Assembly: GCF_022829295.1 (NCBI RefSeq)
Contig: NZ_JAKSYH010000255.1
Coordinates: forward strand, 1-47,488
Origin: Methylobacterium sp. J-088
GTDB taxonomy: Bacteria > Pseudomonadota > Alphaproteobacteria > Rhizobiales > Beijerinckiaceae
Reading direction: 5' to 3'
Length of the DNA: 47,488 nucleotides
Below the pieces are notes generated by a model that had not been told where the DNA came from, ran no database searches, and was given only the letters and a program-made list of their open reading frames with translations. The position numbers and the translations under genes are program-made. Below are positions 32,586-42,295 of this stretch, piece by piece. Positions within the stretch are counted from its first letter, which is position 1; the number at the start of each line of letters is the position of its first letter.

Positions 32586-32653
32586 CCTGTGACGATGGCG
32601 CCTGTGACGATTCGGCCCGGATGAGTTGCCCCGGAAGACTTGCCCCGGAAAAT
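32586..32653. repeat. Two short tandem duplications upstream of regB
   Basis: CCTGTGACGAT occurs at 32586-32596 and 32601-32611 (15-bp period). Directly after, TTGCCCCGGAAGAC (32626-32639) is followed by TTGCCCCGGAAAAT (32640-32653) and a partial third TTGCC. Both sets lie in the regB upstream region. They could be binding sites or slippage products. Confidence 0.7.
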
Positions 32654-32757
32654 TTGCCGGCCTCCCGCATCCGCGACATCGCCGGACTTGAACGTCGCCG
32701 GCTGTCGCGAAACTTTCGTACCGGCTCAGTCCGCCCGACGCCCCACCGAAGCAGTGC

Positions 32758-34149
32758 ATGCCCGATTCCGATCTGAACGGCCTCGTCCGCGACGCGCGAC
32801 ACCTGCGGCTCGACACCTTCGTCCGCCTGCGCTGGCTCGCCATCACCGGCCAGAGCGCCGCCGTGGTCGGGGCGCAGTTCGGCCTCGGTCTGCCGCTGCC
32901 CTTCGGCTGGTGCTTCCTGGTGATCGCCACCTCGTCCTGGCTGAACCTCGCGCTGCGCATCCGCTTCCCCGCGAGCTACCGGCTGAGCGACGATTCCGCG
33001 GCCTTGCTCCTCGCGTTCGACATCGTGCAGCTCGCCGCCCTGCTGTTTCTCACGGGCGGGCTGCAGAACCCGTTCTCGCTGCTGTTCCTGGCCCCCGTGC
33101 TGATCTCGGCGACCGCCTTGCCGCCGGAGCGGACGCTGGCGCTCGGCCTGCTGGCGGTCGGTCTCGCGACCCTGCTGGCCCTGGTCCACCGGCCGCTCCC
33201 CTGGTTCGCGGACGGGCGGATCGAATTGCCGTTCCTGTACGTCTCGGGCGTCTGGACCGCGATCCTGCTCGGCACCGCGTTCACGGGCGTCTACGCGTGG
33301 CGGGTCGCAGAGGAGACGCGGCTCCTCGCCCAGGCGCTGGCCGCCACCGAGCTCGTGCTCGCCCGGGAGCAGCACCTGTCCCAGCTCGACGGGCTGGCGG
33401 CGGCGGCCGCCCACGAGTTGGGCACCCCCCTCGGCACCATCATGCTGGTCACCAAGGAGCTGATCCGCCAGCTCGGCCCCACCGCCTCGCCCGCGGTGGC
33501 GGAGGATCTGAACCTGCTGCGCGAGCAGGTCGACCGCTGCCGCGGCATCCTGGGCAAGCTGACCTCGCTCGACGGCGACGGCGCCGGCGCCGGCTTCCTG
33601 GAGACGGTCACGTTCAGCCACCTCGTCGAGGAGCTGGTGGCTCCGCAGCGGGCGCTCGGCACCGCGCTCGACATCACGAGCCTCGGGGACGGGCCGGAGC
33701 CGGCCTGCCGCCGCAACCCGGGGGTGATGTTCGGCCTCGCCAATATTCTCGACAACGCCGCGGACTTCGCCGAGGCGCGGGTGTCCGTGGAGGGGCGCTG
33801 GAGCCAGGAGCGGGTCTGGCTCGAGATCCGGGACGACGGTCCGGGCTTCTCCAGCGAGGTTCTGCTGCGGGCCGGCGAGCCCTACGTCACCACCCGCAGT
33901 CAGGACCGGCCGCAATCGGGCGGGACTGTCGGGGCGGGGCTGGGGCTCGGGCTGTTCATCGCCAAGACCCTGATCGAGCGCTCAGGCGCCCAGCTGGTGC
34001 TGATGAACGTGCCCACGCCGGAGGCCCACGGGGCAGTGGTGCGCGTCTCCTGGGCCCGCCACATCTTCGAGCGCGGGGCAGCGCCGCGTCATTCGCCGGA
34101 ACTCAATATCCAACACCCCCTGCCCCCGCGCGATGTCGTCCCTATATAA
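32758..34149 (+). CDS. regB: RegB/PrrB/ActS-type redox sensor histidine kinase
   Basis: This 463-residue membrane kinase has about six hydrophobic segments in the first 185 residues, including the quinone-sensing G-G-L-Q-N-P-F at 100-106. The phospho-acceptor is H219 in A-A-A-A-H-E-L-G-T-P-L. The redox-active cysteine of the family is C261 in Q-V-D-R-C-R-G-I-L. The ATPase domain shows N-I-L-D-N-A-A-D-F-A and D-D-G-P-G-F. RegB kinases respond to quinone pool and oxygen state and phosphorylate RegA, controlling energy, carbon and nitrogen pathways. Its stop lies inside a palindrome (34138-34154), and regA starts 45 bases later. Confidence 0.94.
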   Translation: MPDSDLNGLVRDARHLRLDTFVRLRWLAITGQSAAVVGAQFGLGLPLPFGWCFLVIATSSWLNLALRIRFPASYRLSDDSAALLLAFDIVQLAALLFLTGGLQNPFSLLFLAPVLISATALPPERTLALGLLAVGLATLLALVHRPLPWFADGRIELPFLYVSGVWTAILLGTAFTGVYAWRVAEETRLLAQALAATELVLAREQHLSQLDGLAAAAAHELGTPLGTIMLVTKELIRQLGPTASPAVAEDLNLLREQVDRCRGILGKLTSLDGDGAGAGFLETVTFSHLVEELVAPQRALGTALDITSLGDGPEPACRRNPGVMFGLANILDNAADFAEARVSVEGRWSQERVWLEIRDDGPGFSSEVLLRAGEPYVTTRSQDRPQSGGTVGAGLGLGLFIAKTLIERSGAQLVLMNVPTPEAHGAVVRVSWARHIFERGAAPRHSPELNIQHPLPPRDVVPI

Positions 34150-34154
34150 GGGAC
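34138..34154. promoter_or_regulatory. Palindrome over the regB stop codon
   Basis: GTCCCT (34138-34143), ATATA, then AGGGAC (34149-34154) gives 6-bp arms around a 5-base AT centre. The regB stop TAA is inside it, and regA begins 40 bases downstream. It could be a weak hairpin that tunes regA relative to regB, or an operator for a regA-specific promoter. Confidence 0.4.
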
Positions 34155-34194
34155 AGACCAAGAACCGACGATGAAAACCTGAAAGGAACGCCCG

Positions 34195-34794
34195 ATGCTT
34201 ACGCAGCCCGGGACCGCGGCGGCGACCGACGCTGCCGTGCTCAGCGACGCCGATCCACTGGCCGCCTTCTCCGACCGCAGCCTGCTGATCGTCGATGACG
34301 ACAAGCCCTTCCAGACCCGTCTCGCCCGCGCCATGGAGAGCCGTGGGTATCACGTGCAGGTGGCCGACAGCGTCGCGGACGGCGTCTCGGCCGTGGAAGC
34401 CCGGGCCCCGGCCTTCGCGGTGATCGACATGCGCCTCGGCGACGGCAACGGCCTCGACGTGATCGCCCGTCTGAAGGAGCGCCGCCCGGAAGCACGCGGC
34501 GTGATCCTGACCGGCTACGGCAACATCGCAACCGCGGTCACCGCGGTGAAGCTCGGCGCCTTCGACTATCTCGCCAAGCCCGCCGATGCCGACGAGATCC
34601 ACGGCACGCTGATGGCGCAGCCGGGTGAGCGGGCCGATCCGCCCGAGAACCCGATGTCGGCCGACCGGGTCCGGTGGGAGCACATCCAGCGGGTCTACGA
34701 GCTGTGCGGCCGCAATGTCAGCGAGACGGCCCGGCGCCTGAACATGCACCGGCGGACGCTGCAGCGGATCCTGGCGAAGCGCGCGCCGCGCTAA
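34195..34794 (+). CDS. regA: RegA/PrrA/ActR-type response regulator
   Basis: This 199-residue regulator has a receiver domain at about 28-140 with the acidic pocket D34-D35-D36, phospho-acceptor D78 in F-A-V-I-D-M-R, the switch T106 in I-L-T-G-Y-G and K128 in L-A-K-P. A Pro-rich linker leads to a Fis-type helix-turn-helix at about 165-195 (N-V-S-E-T-A-R-R-L-N-M-H-R-R-T-L-Q-R-I-L). The N-terminal 25 residues are an extra Ala-rich extension. An AAAGGA site lies upstream. It is the cognate partner of the preceding kinase and is a global regulator in other alphaproteobacteria. Confidence 0.95.
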   Translation: MLTQPGTAAATDAAVLSDADPLAAFSDRSLLIVDDDKPFQTRLARAMESRGYHVQVADSVADGVSAVEARAPAFAVIDMRLGDGNGLDVIARLKERRPEARGVILTGYGNIATAVTAVKLGAFDYLAKPADADEIHGTLMAQPGERADPPENPMSADRVRWEHIQRVYELCGRNVSETARRLNMHRRTLQRILAKRAPR

Positions 34795-34894
34795 CAGCGG
34801 TGCGCTTGGTTGCATCGGCGGCCCTGCCGGGCTAGCTGCGCGGGTCTCGGACGGTTTTCGTCCGGGACCCGTCCTATTTTCAGGGGTCGATCGC

Positions 34895-35134
34895 GTGAAC
34901 GGGCGCAACGCCATCACCATCGTGAGCATGATGGTCCTCGTCGGCACCGAGGTGTTCGCTGTCGCCATCGCGGCCGGCTGGGCGCTGGCGGGCCTGTTCG
35001 ATCTCGGGGACCGGGTCGGCCATGTCCTGATGGGTCTGTTCAGCCTGTTCGCGGCCTGGATCATGCTGCAGCTCTGGCGGCGGGCGATCAGCATCGAGCC
35101 GCTGCGCGCGGGCACCGCCGCGCCCCGTCGATAA
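34895..35134 (+). CDS. Small two-helix membrane protein, hypothetical
   Basis: This 79-residue protein uses a GTG start at 34895, preceded by AGGGG at normal spacing. Two hydrophobic segments lie at about 7-33 (I-T-I-V-S-M-M-V-L-V-G-T-E-V-F-A-V-A-I) and 42-62 (V-L-M-G-L-F-S-L-F-A-A-W-I-M-L-Q-L-W), and a basic tail follows. The composition is clearly membrane-like. It lies between regA and purS, on the same strand, but the gap on each side is about 100 bases, so it may be an independent unit. No family is recognised. Confidence 0.65.
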   Translation: MNGRNAITIVSMMVLVGTEVFAVAIAAGWALAGLFDLGDRVGHVLMGLFSLFAAWIMLQLWRRAISIEPLRAGTAAPRR

Positions 35135-35249
35135 CGCGACCCGCGTTCGACAGGCCGGCGGCCTTCCTGCTACAGAGAACTGCGGCAGCCTGTGAAACGT
35201 TGCCGCAGGTGAGACCCTCGTCCCGGCGACGCGCGAGACCCGAAAATCC

Positions 35250-35489
35250 ATGAAAGCCCGTATTATCGTCACCCTGAAGACCGGCGTGCTGGACCCGCAG
35301 GGCAAGGCGATCGAGGCCGCGCTCAAGTCGCTGGCGATCCAGGGGGTCGAGGGCGTGCGGCAGGGCAAGGTGTTCGACATCGAGGTGGCGGCCACCGACG
35401 CTGCCGCCGCCGAGGCGACGCTGCGCACCGCCTGCGAGAAGCTCCTGGCCAACACGGTGGTCGAGAACTACGCGATCGAGATCCTCTGA
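35250..35489 (+). CDS. purS: Phosphoribosylformylglycinamidine synthase subunit PurS
   Basis: This 79-residue protein matches PurS throughout: K-A-R-I-I-V-T-L-K-T-G-V-L-D-P-Q-G-K-A-I near the start, then G-V-R-Q-G-K-V-F-D-I-E-V and A-N-T-V-V-E-N-Y near the end. PurS bridges PurQ and PurL in the three-part FGAM synthase of purine synthesis. Its stop shares one base with the purQ start (TGATG). purL is not in the window; the next feature is a terminator. Confidence 0.96.
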   Translation: MKARIIVTLKTGVLDPQGKAIEAALKSLAIQGVEGVRQGKVFDIEVAATDAAAAEATLRTACEKLLANTVVENYAIEIL

Positions 35490-36169
35490 TGCACGCCGCG
35501 GTCATCGTCTTCCCCGGCTCGAACCGCGAGAGCGATGTCGTCCGGGCGTTGCGCCGGTCGGGCGCGCGGGTGAGCCTCGTCTGGCACGCGGACCACGACC
35601 TGCCGGCCGGCACCGACCTCGCCGTCCTGCCGGGCGGCTTCTCGTACGGCGACTATCTGCGCTGCGGGGCGATCGCCGGACGGGCCGCCGCCATGGATGC
35701 GGTGCGGGCGCATGCGGGTCGGGGCGGCCTCGTGCTCGGCATCTGCAACGGCTTCCAGATCCTGTGCGAATCCGGCCTGCTGCCGGGCGTGCTGATGCGC
35801 AACGTGAACCGGCGCTTCATCTGCCACCGGCAGACGCTCCGGGTCGAGCGCACCGATACCCGCTTCACCAGTGCCTACCGGCAGGGTCAGGTCATCGACG
35901 TCTGCGTCGCCCACGGCGAGGGCAACTACTTCGCCGATCCCGAGACCCTGGCGCGGATCGAGGCCGAGGGTCGGGTGGCCTTCCGGTACTGCGACGCGGC
36001 GGGGACCGTCACCGTCGAGGCCAACCGCAACGGCTCGCTCAACGCGATCGCGGGCGTCCTCTCGGAGAACCGGACTGTGCTCGGCATGATGCCGCACCCG
36101 GAAAACTTCGTCGAGGATCTGATCGGCGGCACCGACGGGCGCGGGCTGTTCGACAGTCTGGCGGCATGA
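35489..36169 (+). CDS. purQ: Phosphoribosylformylglycinamidine synthase glutaminase subunit PurQ
   Basis: This 226-residue class I glutamine amidotransferase has its nucleophile C86 in L-G-I-C-N-G-F-Q, with the His/Glu pair H203 and E205 in M-M-P-H-P-E-N. F-P-G-S-N-R-E-S-D at the start and L-P-G-G-F-S-Y-G-D-Y-L-R near 48-58 are typical of PurQ. It supplies ammonia from glutamine to PurL for FGAM formation. It is translationally coupled to purS by a one-base overlap and ends 129 bases before a strong terminator. Confidence 0.96.
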   Translation: MHAAVIVFPGSNRESDVVRALRRSGARVSLVWHADHDLPAGTDLAVLPGGFSYGDYLRCGAIAGRAAAMDAVRAHAGRGGLVLGICNGFQILCESGLLPGVLMRNVNRRFICHRQTLRVERTDTRFTSAYRQGQVIDVCVAHGEGNYFADPETLARIEAEGRVAFRYCDAAGTVTVEANRNGSLNAIAGVLSENRTVLGMMPHPENFVEDLIGGTDGRGLFDSLAA

Positions 36170-36224
36170 TCGCTTGCGGAGACTAGTATTTACTACGTGT
36201 TAAGGTTCTTAATTGATAAACAGG

Positions 36225-36323
36225 CATCCAGTTTTCTGGATGTGGAGTTGGACCTTCTCGTCCGCTCTGTTTGATGCCTCCCTGAAGACTCCTCCAAGCC
36301 GCTCCCTCCGGGGCGGCTTTTTT
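36225..36323 (+). ncRNA. Candidate small RNA with three hairpins and exposed CCUCC motifs
   Basis: Three hairpins follow in a row: CATCCAG-TTTT-CTGGATG (36225-36242), GGAC-CTTCTC-GTCC (36250-36263) and a strong intrinsic terminator (36298-36323). Between them CCTCC occurs at 36277-36281 and 36291-36295, and the terminator loop region also carries CTCCCTCC (36302-36309). CCUCC is complementary to Shine-Dalgarno sequences, as in alphaproteobacterial small RNAs of the alpha-r14 type. It could be an independent transcript or processed from the purQ 3' end. The AT-rich stretch 36184-36220 may hold a promoter, but no clear -35/-10 pair was found. Confidence 0.4.
36298..36323 (+). terminator. Intrinsic terminator after purS-purQ
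   Basis: GCCGCTCC, loop CTCC, then GGGGCGGC forms an 8-bp stem (one G-T pair), followed directly by six Ts at 36318-36323. It is the clearest intrinsic terminator in the window. It would end the purS-purQ transcript or the candidate small RNA. Confidence 0.88.
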
Positions 36324-36362
36324 CTGTGCGGATGGCGTGCGGGCGATCATCATACGCGGGCC

Positions 36363-36388
36363 CCCTCCCCCCGCAGAGGGGGGGAGGG
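36363..36388. repeat. GC-rich palindromic intergenic repeat
   Basis: CCCTCCCCCC (36363-36372) and GGGGGGAGGG (36379-36388) are perfect complements around GCAGAG. It belongs to the same loose family of C-run/G-run hairpins as the edges of copies A and B and the elements at 41459 and 47244. It lies in the gap before the convergent mrcA. The rest of the gap to 36533 holds no gene. Confidence 0.65.
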
Positions 36389-36533
36389 AGGGCGCGTGGC
36401 ACGTTGGGATTGCCAAGCCTATCGACGGCACACTGAGCCCAGACCTGATGTGTGAATCCCAAAGGCCCTCTGTGGGGGAGAGTGGAACGCGGCGCCGGCT
36501 CTTTCTCAAGAGCGCGCCGCGCTGCCTCTCATC

Positions 36534-38963
<2,430 letters not shown>

Positions 38964-39131
38964 CCGGTGTTCCGCTCGTCGCTGGCCCGGCCGCATGCCG
39001 GAATCGGCTCACCCGGCGCGCAGCTCCGCTCACGATGCGGTCGGCCCCCGGATGGTCACCTGAGGCCCCCTCGGATTGCCGGTTGCGACGGCTGCGAGCG
39101 GGCGTTCGGACAGCCCGTATCGACACTTACT

Positions 39132-40391
39132 CTATGGTAAAACTGGGGCGACGGCGGCCGAGCGACGCGTCATCACCGGCCGCCCCAGGCTGGCACGATT
39201 GGTGAAGAACATGTCGATCGCCTTGGCCATCGAGCCGGTGACCCCGGCGCGCCACTCCGGCGATTGCAGCATCTCCAGGTCGCGCTTGCTCGACAGGTAG
39301 CCCAGTTCCACCAGCACGCTCGGCACATCGGGGGAGCGCAGCACCACGAACCGCGCCTCCCGGTGAGGCTTGGAACTCATCTCCATCACCGGACCGAGCT
39401 GGCCCATCAAGGTCCGGGCGAAGCCCGACGAGAAGCCGCGCGTCTCCCGCAGGGTGAGTTCCTGAAGGATGTCGGCGATGTCCGGCGGCGCCTCGGCGGA
39501 CTCGGCGCCCGCGGCGGCGTCGGCCCGGTTTTCGCGCTCGGCGAGCTTGGCGGATTCGAGATCGGTCGCCTTCTCGGCGTTGGTGTAGATCGTCGCGCCG
39601 CGCACCTGCGGGGCCGCCGAGATCGAATCGGCGTGGATCGACACGAACAGGTCGGCCCTGGCCTCGCGGGCGAGGCGGACGCGGTCGGCCAGCGGCACGA
39701 ACACGTCCCGGTCGCGCGTCATCCGGACCCGGTAGCGGCCTCCTGCCTCCAGCTTCTCGACGAGCGCCTGGGCGAAGCCGAACACGATGTCCTTCTCGAA
39801 CACGCCGCCCACCGCGATGGCGCCGGGATCGGTGCCGCCATGGCCGGCATCGACCATGATCAGCGGGCGCTGGTCGGTGGGTTCGGGCGCGGCGGCCCGG
39901 GCCTGCGCGGGGGCGGGATCGGCCGCGGCGGCCGCCTTGCGGAAGGCGTCGCGGTCGGCGCGCTGCAGCGGGATCGTGAGCAGCACGGCGCCGTCCTTGG
40001 CCCGGGTTGCGGTCTCGATCTTGCCCACGGTGGCGGGGCTCGCGAGGTCGATCACGATGCGCGAGCGTCCGGGGGCGAACAGGCCGTAGCGGAAGGATTG
40101 CACGAGGCCGTCCCGGCGGCTGCCGGTGCCCGATTCGAGCTGGAAGTTGACCTCGGGCAGGTCGATCACCGCCCGGTCGGGCCGCTCCATCACGAAGCCG
40201 CGGGCCTCCACGGCCCGGGACAGGGTCAGGGTGAGGCGGGTCGTGCCGCCCTGGCTGGCGAGATCGGCCCCGATGGCGATGGCGGGCTTGTCACCGTTCT
40301 GCGCGGCCGCGGGCGGACCCGCCAGCGCCGGAATGAGCGCGAGGGCGAGGCAGAAGCAGGCGGATCGGATCAGACGTGCGCAGTTCGGCAT
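39132..40391 (-). CDS. amiC: N-acetylmuramoyl-L-alanine amidase with AMIN domain
   Basis: This 419-residue periplasmic protein has a signal peptide at about 1-30 (C-F-C-L-A-L-A-L-I-P-A-L-A-G-P-P-A-A-A-Q). An AMIN domain lies at about 38-145, which targets septal peptidoglycan in other bacteria, and an amidase_3 domain at about 177-400. Zinc ligands are visible: H184 in V-D-A-G-H-G-G, E199 in V-F-E-K-D and H253 in S-I-H-A-D-S. A regulatory insertion lies near 280-310. It cleaves the bond between MurNAc and the stem peptide during cell separation. It is followed by mrcA on the same strand. Confidence 0.95.
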   Translation of the reverse strand: MPNCARLIRSACFCLALALIPALAGPPAAAQNGDKPAIAIGADLASQGGTTRLTLTLSRAVEARGFVMERPDRAVIDLPEVNFQLESGTGSRRDGLVQSFRYGLFAPGRSRIVIDLASPATVGKIETATRAKDGAVLLTIPLQRADRDAFRKAAAAADPAPAQARAAAPEPTDQRPLIMVDAGHGGTDPGAIAVGGVFEKDIVFGFAQALVEKLEAGGRYRVRMTRDRDVFVPLADRVRLAREARADLFVSIHADSISAAPQVRGATIYTNAEKATDLESAKLAERENRADAAAGAESAEAPPDIADILQELTLRETRGFSSGFARTLMGQLGPVMEMSSKPHREARFVVLRSPDVPSVLVELGYLSSKRDLEMLQSPEWRAGVTGSMAKAIDMFFTNRASLGRPVMTRRSAAVAPVLP

Positions 40392-40510
40392 TGGTGCGGT
40401 TTGGTTTCCCGTACCCTCCGATACGGCATGGGACCGGCTTGGTTAACGGAGCGTTGTCGCACCCGGTTCGATCCGGCCATCCGTTTTGCGCGGGGGCGAC
40501 ACGTCCGGCC

Positions 40511-41203
40511 TCAACGGAACGCGACGACGCGGCTCGCCTTGCCCATCACCGTGACCCAGCAGGTCAGGGAGGCGTCGGCGGCGCGCTGGGCCTCGCCGAC
40601 CTGGAGACGGATCAGATCGGCCGGCGTACGGACATCCGAGAGAGCCCGGAAATGCTCCAGGGCGGCCGTGCCCTCGCCCTGCATGTAGCGGGCGATGGTC
40701 GAGCCGATCTCGATCATGTCGATCCGGTCCGGTGCGAACGCGAACCGGTTCAGCGGCGCGGGCTCCGCGGCGTGCAGCATCGCGGCGGGGACGAGATCCG
40801 GCGGCGGGGCGGCGGCGAACGCCGTCTCCGGCTCCGCGCGGTCGGGCGCATGACGATCATCGTGGGAGTCCTGATCGGCCTCTTCGTCGCGATCCGCCTC
40901 GGGGGGATTCACGGCGTGGGCAACGCTGTCAGGGGTCTCGGTTTCGGGCGCGAGGCGGGGTTCGACCCGCGCTGCCTGCGCCACCAACTCGGCCGGGGTG
41001 ATGGGGTCTATCGCCGGAGCTGACGCCAAGACCGGCGCGTCATCATCCGCGAACCCGGCGCGTGACAGGGCCACGACGGACACATCCGACTCGTCCACCG
41101 AGGCCTCGGACAAGGACGCGAGCGGAGCAGGCATCCCCGTATTCAGGGGCGGCTTCGGCTGCCAGTTGGAAAGGCCCACTCGTGGCCGACGCGGCTTTCC
41201 CAT
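40511..41203 (-). CDS. Phasin-domain protein with acidic linker
   Basis: This 230-residue protein begins M-G-K-P-R-R-P-R-V-G-L-S-N-W-Q. GGAGGAGAT lies upstream of the ATG at 41203. The middle (about 55-140) is low-complexity, rich in Ala, Pro, Asp and Glu (D-R-D-E-E-A-D-Q-D-S-H-D-D). The C-terminal 80 residues (I-E-I-G-S-T-I-A-R-Y-M-Q-G-E-G-T-A-A-L-E-H-F-R-A-L) are helical and resemble phasin domains: R-T-P-A-D-L-I-R-L-Q is typical. Phasins coat PHB granules. The disordered linker is unusual for a phasin, so a scaffold or regulatory role is also possible. It lies just before the amiC promoter region, on the same strand. Confidence 0.65.
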   Translation of the reverse strand: MGKPRRPRVGLSNWQPKPPLNTGMPAPLASLSEASVDESDVSVVALSRAGFADDDAPVLASAPAIDPITPAELVAQAARVEPRLAPETETPDSVAHAVNPPEADRDEEADQDSHDDRHAPDRAEPETAFAAAPPPDLVPAAMLHAAEPAPLNRFAFAPDRIDMIEIGSTIARYMQGEGTAALEHFRALSDVRTPADLIRLQVGEAQRAADASLTCWVTVMGKASRVVAFR

Positions 41204-41612
41204 CGCGCGATCTCCTCCTGTCCGCTCCCGACCCGCAGAAGCGACGGTCGGCCTGTCGGCGCCATCCGGGGTCGAACCCGGGACGCTCGGGCGTCGAATC
41301 GTTGGATCCGGCCGGCCCGAAGCGGCCGCCCGGATCTTTTGGAACACCCCCGATCCATGCGGACCGGCAGGTAGACCCGTCCTTAGAGCCGTGCCCGATC
41401 GCATTGCACACCGCCCACGACACTTGTCAGCCGCCTGGGTCGGCAAGCGCAACCTGCACCCTCTCCCGTGCGGGAGAGGGGACCCGCGCCCTATTCGGCA
41501 ACGGTGTCGTCACTGTCGTGTACCGATCGCATTGCAATCGGGCACGGATCTAAACCCTTATTTTAACGCGCTCTCTTGCGCCGAACCGGCGTCCACTTCG
41601 GCGGAGAGCGCT
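41204..41612. other. Intergenic region between phasin-type genes, with repeats
   Basis: No gene is supported here. A perfect 10-bp stem occurs at 41459-41480 (CCCTCTCCCG-TG-CGGGAGAGGG). CCGATCGCATTGCA occurs twice, at 41395-41408 and 41523-41536. A short tRNA-like T-arm string near 41270 was examined and rejected. Confidence 0.55.
41459..41480. repeat. Palindromic intergenic hairpin
   Basis: CCCTCTCCCG and CGGGAGAGGG are perfect complements around a two-base loop (TG). It belongs to the C-run/G-run hairpin family also seen at 25255, 30915, 36363 and 47244. It has no T-run, so intrinsic termination is unlikely. Confidence 0.75.
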
Positions 41613-41966
41613 CTAGCGGGCGACGTTCTGGACCAGGGCGCCGTAATCCTTGGCTTGAGCCTGGAACGCCGCGAACTGGCTCCGGACGAACTCGGACTGG
41701 AGCTCGAAGGCCTCGCGCAGGTCCTTCGTGCGCGCAAGCTTCTGCGCGAAGTCGAAGGTCGCGTTGGCATTGGCCTGGGCGTGGTCGAAGCCCTTCGCGA
41801 GGGCCGCGCTGACGGTCGACTGGAAGGTCTGGCCCGAGACCTGGGCCTGCTCGGTGACCTTGACGGCATTGGCCATCAGGGTGCCGACGGCGTTGCGGGC
41901 CTGGTCGACGCTCTTCTCGGCGAAGTCGCGCATCTCGGTCGGCATCTCGAAATTCGGGGTCTGCAT
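41613..41966 (-). CDS. Phasin (PHB granule-associated protein)
   Basis: This 117-residue, almost wholly helical protein starts M-Q-T-P-N-F-E-M-P-T-E-M-R-D-F-A-E-K-S-V-D-Q-A-R, the typical opening of phasin_2-family proteins, and continues with F-D-F-A-Q-K-L-A-R-T-K-D-L-R-E-A-F-E-L-Q-S-E-F-V-R-S-Q. It would bind the surface of PHB granules and control their size and number. The ATG at 41966 follows GGAG at normal distance; an upstream in-frame ATG at 41987 lacks this. A perfect 15-bp palindrome lies 65 bases upstream and may be the site of the PHB-responsive repressor PhaR. Confidence 0.88.
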   Translation of the reverse strand: MQTPNFEMPTEMRDFAEKSVDQARNAVGTLMANAVKVTEQAQVSGQTFQSTVSAALAKGFDHAQANANATFDFAQKLARTKDLREAFELQSEFVRSQFAAFQAQAKDYGALVQNVAR

Positions 41967-42295
41967 CTGTGTCTCCAGAACGATCATTGGAGCGGGACGC
42001 CAGCTGCGTCCGCCGTGACGCGCCTCTATATGTTGCACTGCAACAAGAAGTCAAGTGCATAATGCGGGGCTGGATACACCCTCGGGAGGATCGATAAAAT
42101 GCCGAATCCAGGATCTCAGAAGGTTTTTCTCCGGACCCGGGCCGATACACCAGACCATCGGCAAAGCTTTGCCGTTTATAGAGGCTACCTGGATTGGCGA
42201 TTTGGAGCGCGCATCCGTTTACAAGAAATCGTCCTGTTGTCCAGAGGGTCGGAACGGGTCGTGTATCCTGAATACATATTGCGGTGTGATGGACC
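41967..42295. other. Intergenic region between phasin and glycosyltransferase genes
   Basis: It holds the phasin promoter region with the 15-bp palindrome at 42031-42045. The rest (42060-42290) has a lower GC content than the flanks, and I found no convincing gene in it. An open frame from 42099 lacks a ribosome-binding site and runs into the antisense strand of the next gene. Confidence 0.5.
42031..42045. promoter_or_regulatory. Perfect palindrome in the phasin promoter, candidate PhaR operator
   Basis: TGTTGCACTGCAACA has two perfectly complementary 7-base arms around one central C. It lies 65 bases upstream of the phasin ATG, next to the AT-rich CTCTATATG that could be part of a promoter. 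In related bacteria the repressor PhaR controls phasin genes through TGC/GCA-containing palindromes, so it is the obvious candidate ligand. Assignment to PhaR is inferred. Confidence 0.55.

Noticed and set aside
36361..36400. C-run/G-run element considered as an mrcA terminator
   Set aside because: It is a perfect hairpin but no T-run follows on the mrcA strand, and similar elements occur in other non-terminal places, so it is listed as a repeat only.
41262..41285. tRNA-like T-arm string (GGGGTCGAACCCGGG) on the minus strand
   Set aside because: In the correct register the T-stem has mismatches (positions 49-65 and 51-63), and no acceptor stem, D-arm or anticodon arm can be folded around it.
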